From a virus, in IMG/VR virus record IMGVR_UViG_3300031277_000015, positions 1 through 23,313 of that record: 23,313 bases of DNA, one strand, 5' to 3'. Below, piece by piece: positions 21,171-23,313 of this stretch. The notes under the pieces were generated by a model. That model did not search any database, was not told where the DNA came from, and saw nothing but the letters and a program-made list of their open reading frames with translations. The stretch's first letter is position 1; each line of letters opens with the position of its first letter. The position numbers and the translations under genes are program-made.

Positions 21171-21532
21171 GTGTGTTTTCTATTGTCCCACTGCCTTTTA
21201 CTTCCGATATCCACATGGACAAATGTGTCATAAATCCCTATTCCCCCGGTAAATATATCTTCTGATGTCAGAGCGACTGAATGCAGTTCCGGGATTGTAA
21301 ATCCTTTAACGTGGAAGTCACAGGCTTGACCCAAAGTATGATATGATCCTGGTACACCTCCGACTTCTTCGTTATGTTTTGGACATCTATTGACACAGTG
21401 TACTATTACTTGTTTTTTTACTAAGTCCCTGAAGGATTGCATCATGTTCACCAGGGCAGGTTCAACTATGCATTGCCCGCATCCGCAGCGGCATTCCCAT
21501 TCGATAGTGCTAAAATTTTTTGAAAGCATCAT
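21167..21532 (-). CDS. Endolysin, M15-type peptidase
   Basis: This 121-residue protein is an M15A (peptidase_M15_3-like) D-Ala-D-Ala carboxypeptidase-type endolysin. The zinc site is seen: His65 and Asp72 in SYHTLGQACD and His106 in FVHVD. The FSTIEWECRCGCGQC start is a typical N-terminal motif of this phage group; extra cysteines (14, 16, 18, 21) may form a small metal or disulphide site. The GG(I)GIYDTFVHVD ending is family-like. The usual SGYR of the first helix is replaced by HCVNR (45-49). It cuts the peptide part of peptidoglycan. It sits between the coiled-coil and holin candidates, fitting a lysis operon. Confidence 0.87.
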   Translation of the reverse strand: MMLSKNFSTIEWECRCGCGQCIVEPALVNMMQSFRDLVKKQVIVHCVNRCPKHNEEVGGVPGSYHTLGQACDFHVKGFTIPELHSVALTSEDIFTGGIGIYDTFVHVDIGSKRQWDNRKHT

Positions 21533-21837
21533 GATTTTGCCTTAACCCATGCATACATTTTTTCAAGAATTCGCGTGATGTCTTCTTTGTATTCTTTGCG
21601 GACTTGATTAACGTCTTCTTTGCATTGCCCGGAAAATTCATATATTTTTTTCATATTTTCTTCTTGCTTGACCTTGAGTTCCTGCATTTCGGATTTTAGT
21701 TCTTGTTTCATGTCTTTGATGTCAGTTTTTAATGGTATGAGAACATAAAGCATAATGGCAGAAAAAATGATGGGTATGACTGTTAAGATGATTTTGAAAG
21801 GTTCTGTTTTGTCAGATAAGCGTTTATTGTTGGGCAT
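21529..21837 (-). CDS. Membrane-anchored coiled-coil protein (spanin or XhlA-like candidate)
   Basis: A 102-residue protein starting at 21837 (GGAGG 6 nt upstream; an in-frame start at 21849 is less well placed). One N-terminal membrane segment (FKIILTVIPIIFSAIMLYVLI) is followed by a long coiled coil (DIKDMKQELKSEMQELKVKQ) to the C terminus. Single helix plus coiled coil is the shape of an inner-membrane spanin (Rz-like); XhlA-type lysis proteins also have coiled coils but a C-terminal anchor. Its stop overlaps the endolysin start (ATGA). Function is inferred from topology and place. Confidence 0.65.
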   Translation of the reverse strand: MPNNKRLSDKTEPFKIILTVIPIIFSAIMLYVLIPLKTDIKDMKQELKSEMQELKVKQEENMKKIYEFSGQCKEDVNQVRKEYKEDITRILEKMYAWVKAKS

Positions 21838-21857
21838 AAGTACCTCCAATTTAAGTA

Positions 21858-21886
21858 AATATATAATTATCGGATTTTTTTGTCTA
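21858..21886 (-). promoter_or_regulatory. Promoter of the lysis block
   Basis: On the minus strand, TAGACA (21886-21881) is 17 nt from TATATT (21863-21858). The start would lie near 21851, giving a short leader before the SD of the coiled-coil gene (start 21837). It is back to back with the plus promoter at 21911. Confidence 0.65.
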
Positions 21887-21910
21887 TAACTTTATTTTTT
21901 TAAAATTGGC

Positions 21911-21938
21911 TTGACTTTTTGTATACATTTTGTATACT
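21911..21938 (+). promoter_or_regulatory. Promoter of the early-type operon
   Basis: TTGACT (21911-21916), a 16-nt spacer and TATACT (21933-21938). The spacer and -10 are filled by a tandem repeat (21917-21937). The start should fall near 21945, 20 nt before the regulator ATG at 21965, which has GGAGG upstream. Confidence 0.7.
21917..21937 (+). repeat. Tandem operator-like repeat in the promoter
   Basis: TTTTGTATAC occurs twice with an 11-bp period (21917-21926, 21928-21937). GTATAC is palindromic. It overlaps the -10, so a bound protein would block RNA polymerase. The downstream gene is a ribbon-helix-helix protein, the class that binds such tandem sites. Confidence 0.6.
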
Positions 21939-21964
21939 GACAATAAAAATATAATGGAGGTCAA

Positions 21965-22114
21965 ATGATAAATCAAAATAAGGATGCAGTTATAACTTTC
22001 CGGGACACAAAGGAAAGAAAGAAAGAACTGCAAAAAGAAGCACGGAAACATCGAACGACACTAAGCCAGTTTATTAAGCACATAATTGATGAATATTTCA
22101 GGAGAGGGCAATGA
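21965..22114 (+). CDS. Ribbon-helix-helix regulator
   Basis: A 49-residue CopG/Arc-type protein: an N-terminal strand (AVITFRDTKERKKELQ) and two helices (KEARKHRTTLSQFIKHIIDEYF) around the TTLSQF turn. Full length is that of a minimal RHH dimer. GGAGG lies before the ATG, and the promoter region carries a tandem site it could bind, so autorepression is likely (inference). Its stop overlaps the next start (ATGA). The protein is the likely control point of the plus-strand operon. Confidence 0.78.
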   Translation: MINQNKDAVITFRDTKERKKELQKEARKHRTTLSQFIKHIIDEYFRRGQ

Positions 22115-22335
22115 ATCAATCAATGCTAAGTCAATATCACAACATAAAAATATGTCGTGAATCAATCAAAAACAAACGGGCAATAATCAAGCATCTTCCA
22201 ACTGCTCAGTACCGCAAAGAAATCCAGGTCTTGAAATACCGGATAAGGCAGGAGAAAAAAGAACTCAGGCAGCTACGACGAAAACTTTGGAGAGACTGGC
22301 TGGACTTACATCTGGAGATATGGAGGGCTATATGA
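22111..22335 (+). CDS. Small basic helical protein
   Basis: A 74-residue protein, mostly charged helix: NIKICRESIKNKRAIIKHLP and YRIRQEKKELRQLRRKLWRD, ending WLDLHLEIWRAI. The middle part looks like a coiled coil. No metal site or membrane segment. It is overlapped by both neighbours (ATGA at the start, ATGA at the end), so it is co-translated. Function unknown. Confidence 0.6.
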   Translation: MNQSMLSQYHNIKICRESIKNKRAIIKHLPTAQYRKEIQVLKYRIRQEKKELRQLRRKLWRDWLDLHLEIWRAI

Positions 22336-22667
22336 CACGTAAACAAGCTATCAAGAAAACAATTTTTAAGTATGAGTGGATAAAGGACAATCTCAGGAAG
22401 GATGAGATTGGTGCGAATGAACTTTATGACTTTATTGCCGCATATCCCGAATATTTTGAATATCATGATGAATGTCCGTTATGTGAGCTTTTTCGTACAG
22501 GGTGCTATGACAATCCCGATTGTCCGGAATGTATTTTAAACACGGATAATTGTTTTAATGAAACCGGTAGATTTCAGAATTTTCTGTTAGAAAAATCCAT
22601 CCCTGGAAAAAGAAAGTTCTGCAACTGGATATTAAAGAAATGCAAGAAAGCACTGGAGGTATTATGA
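22332..22667 (+). CDS. Cysteine-rich protein, zinc-binding candidate
   Basis: A 111-residue protein starting MTRKQAIKKTIFKYEWIKDN. The start at 22332 overlaps the preceding stop and has GGAGGG upstream; a frame-open start at 22287 is less likely. It has a central Cys cluster: DECPLCELFRTGCYDNPDCP, then ECILNTDNCF, and a late KFCNW and KKCKK. Six cysteines within about 25 residues suggest one or two metal sites. Family not recognised. Confidence 0.65.
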   Translation: MTRKQAIKKTIFKYEWIKDNLRKDEIGANELYDFIAAYPEYFEYHDECPLCELFRTGCYDNPDCPECILNTDNCFNETGRFQNFLLEKSIPGKRKFCNWILKKCKKALEVL

Positions 22668-22807
22668 TAAAATGTGATTTGCATTTACCTGATAAAAGAA
22701 TTATTCCCGTAAAAATAAAAGAAAGGCATTATCGCAGATTAACTATAAAGATAGACAAAATGTCTTTTTGGGAAAAAATTAAAGTATTATTCGGAGGCAA
22801 GAAATGA
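22664..22807 (+). CDS. Small basic 47-residue protein
   Basis: The frame starts MIKCDLHLPDKRIIPVKIKE and ends SFWEKIKVLFGGKK. The ATG overlaps the preceding stop (ATGA), the stop overlaps the next start (ATGA), and GGAGG lies 4-5 nt before the ATG. The N-terminal half looks like a beta-hairpin and the C-terminal end is an amphipathic helix. Function unknown. Confidence 0.58.
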   Translation: MIKCDLHLPDKRIIPVKIKERHYRRLTIKIDKMSFWEKIKVLFGGKK

Positions 22808-23055
22808 TCTGTAAAAACTGCTATTACCGGGAAGACCGGGAAATCGACGATACCGAAGCCTTTGACATGGAACCACGTCTGCGAGTATGCCGGACAAAAA
22901 TCATAGATTATTGTGCGGAGCATGATCTGCCCTGTGAGGATGCATATAGAGACTGTCAGTACAGAGACATTATTATTCAGGCAGATGACCTGATCCACAT
23001 AAGAAATCTGTACCCGGAAACGACGAATAAAATTAATGAATTATTAGGAGAATAA
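22804..23055 (+). CDS. Small cysteine-rich protein, metal-binding candidate
   Basis: An 83-residue protein. Cysteines: MICKNCYY at the start, then RVCRTKIIDYC, LPCEDAYRDC near the middle. The N-terminal two pairs suggest a zinc site; DYCAEHD could add ligands. The last third (LIHIRNLYPETTNKINELLG) is helical. GGAGG stands before the ATG and it overlaps the gene before it. Family not recognised. Confidence 0.62.
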   Translation: MICKNCYYREDREIDDTEAFDMEPRLRVCRTKIIDYCAEHDLPCEDAYRDCQYRDIIIQADDLIHIRNLYPETTNKINELLGE

Positions 23056-23059
23056 GTAA

Positions 23060-23239
23060 ATGATAGATATAAATGATATTAATGATTATAATTGTGGTTT
23101 AATAAATGATTATGGAGGAGGGAATGTGCAATGGTGGCAAGATTATATTCGATCAGAAATCCAAAGATGTAATGATTATTGGAGAGAACAAATTCAAGAT
23201 ATGATAGACTATGAAAACAAACAGGAGGGAAGTAAATGA
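23060..23239 (+). CDS. Small 59-residue protein rich in Asn, Asp, Trp and Gln
   Basis: The frame reads MIDINDINDYNCGLINDYGG, then WWQDYIRSEIQRCNDYWREQ, ending NKQEGSK. An SD (AGGAG) lies 9 nt upstream, and the stop overlaps the next start. The N-terminal part is repetitive (ND/IND) and may be low complexity; the second half is an amphipathic helix. Unknown. Confidence 0.5.
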   Translation: MIDINDINDYNCGLINDYGGGNVQWWQDYIRSEIQRCNDYWREQIQDMIDYENKQEGSK

Positions 23240-23313
23240 ATAATGAAATCGAAGTAGTAAACACAGATTTAATAACAAACCTTGTACTTACCGGTGACAT
23301 CTCAAAAATGAAT
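23236..23313 (+). CDS. N-terminal start of a larger gene, cut by the window edge
   Basis: Twenty-six codons are seen (MNNEIEVVNTDLITNLVLTG, then DISKMN) with AGGAGGG before the ATG. The frame is open at the edge. The start resembles N termini I associate with a phage early-gene family seen in recombination or replication blocks, but the segment is too short to claim it. Confidence 0.55.
   Translation, partial: MNNEIEVVNTDLITNLVLTGDISKMN

Noticed and set aside
1-23313. tRNA genes or attachment sites
   Set aside because: No cloverleaf-like run with a T-loop GTTCRANNC context or integrase-linked repeat was seen by eye; a tRNAscan run would be needed to exclude it fully.

Overview
The window is a stretch of a tailed bacteriophage or prophage genome with a contractile (myovirus) tail. 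It is AT-rich by eye, with compact, overlapping genes and strong AGGAGG-type ribosome binding sites. The head genes are lambda-like: a ClpP-type prohead protease fused to a scaffold, a gpD-like decoration protein and a gpE-like major capsid protein. The tail genes follow phage Mu in order and family: sheath, tube, frameshifting tail assembly chaperone, tape measure, gpN-like, gpP-like, gp45, gp46, gp47 and gp48. There is no terminase, portal, integrase or transposase inside the window, so lifestyle cannot be read from it. Nothing fixes the host beyond bacterial; an M15-type endolysin next to a membrane-anchored coiled-coil protein would suit a Gram-negative host, but this is weak.

Layout. (1) 1-16995, plus strand: the late structural operon. 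It starts with the tail end of an unseen gene and a small ORF, then a terminator-like hairpin (255-290), then protease/scaffold, decoration protein, capsid, three head-tail connector genes, sheath, tube, chaperone, tape measure, baseplate genes, two tandem paralogous tail fibre genes and a small coiled-coil protein between them. (2) 16996-18854, minus strand: two groups of very small genes. Six of them, all overlapping or nearly so, form one operon running toward the fibres from a good promoter at 18504-18532; upstream lie a small excisionase-type HTH gene and a 47-residue gene, apparently driven from 18861-18889. (3) 18923-19949, plus strand: three small genes behind a strong promoter, two of them zinc-finger-like (one HNH-like), joined by an almost perfect 62-63 bp direct repeat. 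(4) 19966-21886, minus strand: a six-gene block with an M15 peptidase endolysin, membrane proteins and a coiled-coil protein, with its own promoter and terminator; this is the likely lysis cassette. (5) 21911-23313, plus strand: an early-type operon headed by a 49-residue ribbon-helix-helix regulator with a tandem operator inside its own promoter, followed by small and Cys-rich proteins and the start of a gene that runs off the end.

The points most worth attention are a seven-bladed beta-propeller inserted in the gp47/J-type baseplate protein; a tail-chaperone -1 frameshift site whose extension is interrupted by one in-frame TAA; a lambda Nu3-like internal start for the scaffold; the repeat-linked cassette genes at 18985-19941; and a shared promoter-spacer motif (TGCAAAGTAT) that may tie two divergent accessory operons to one regulator. 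All calls are from reading sequence; no database search was run.
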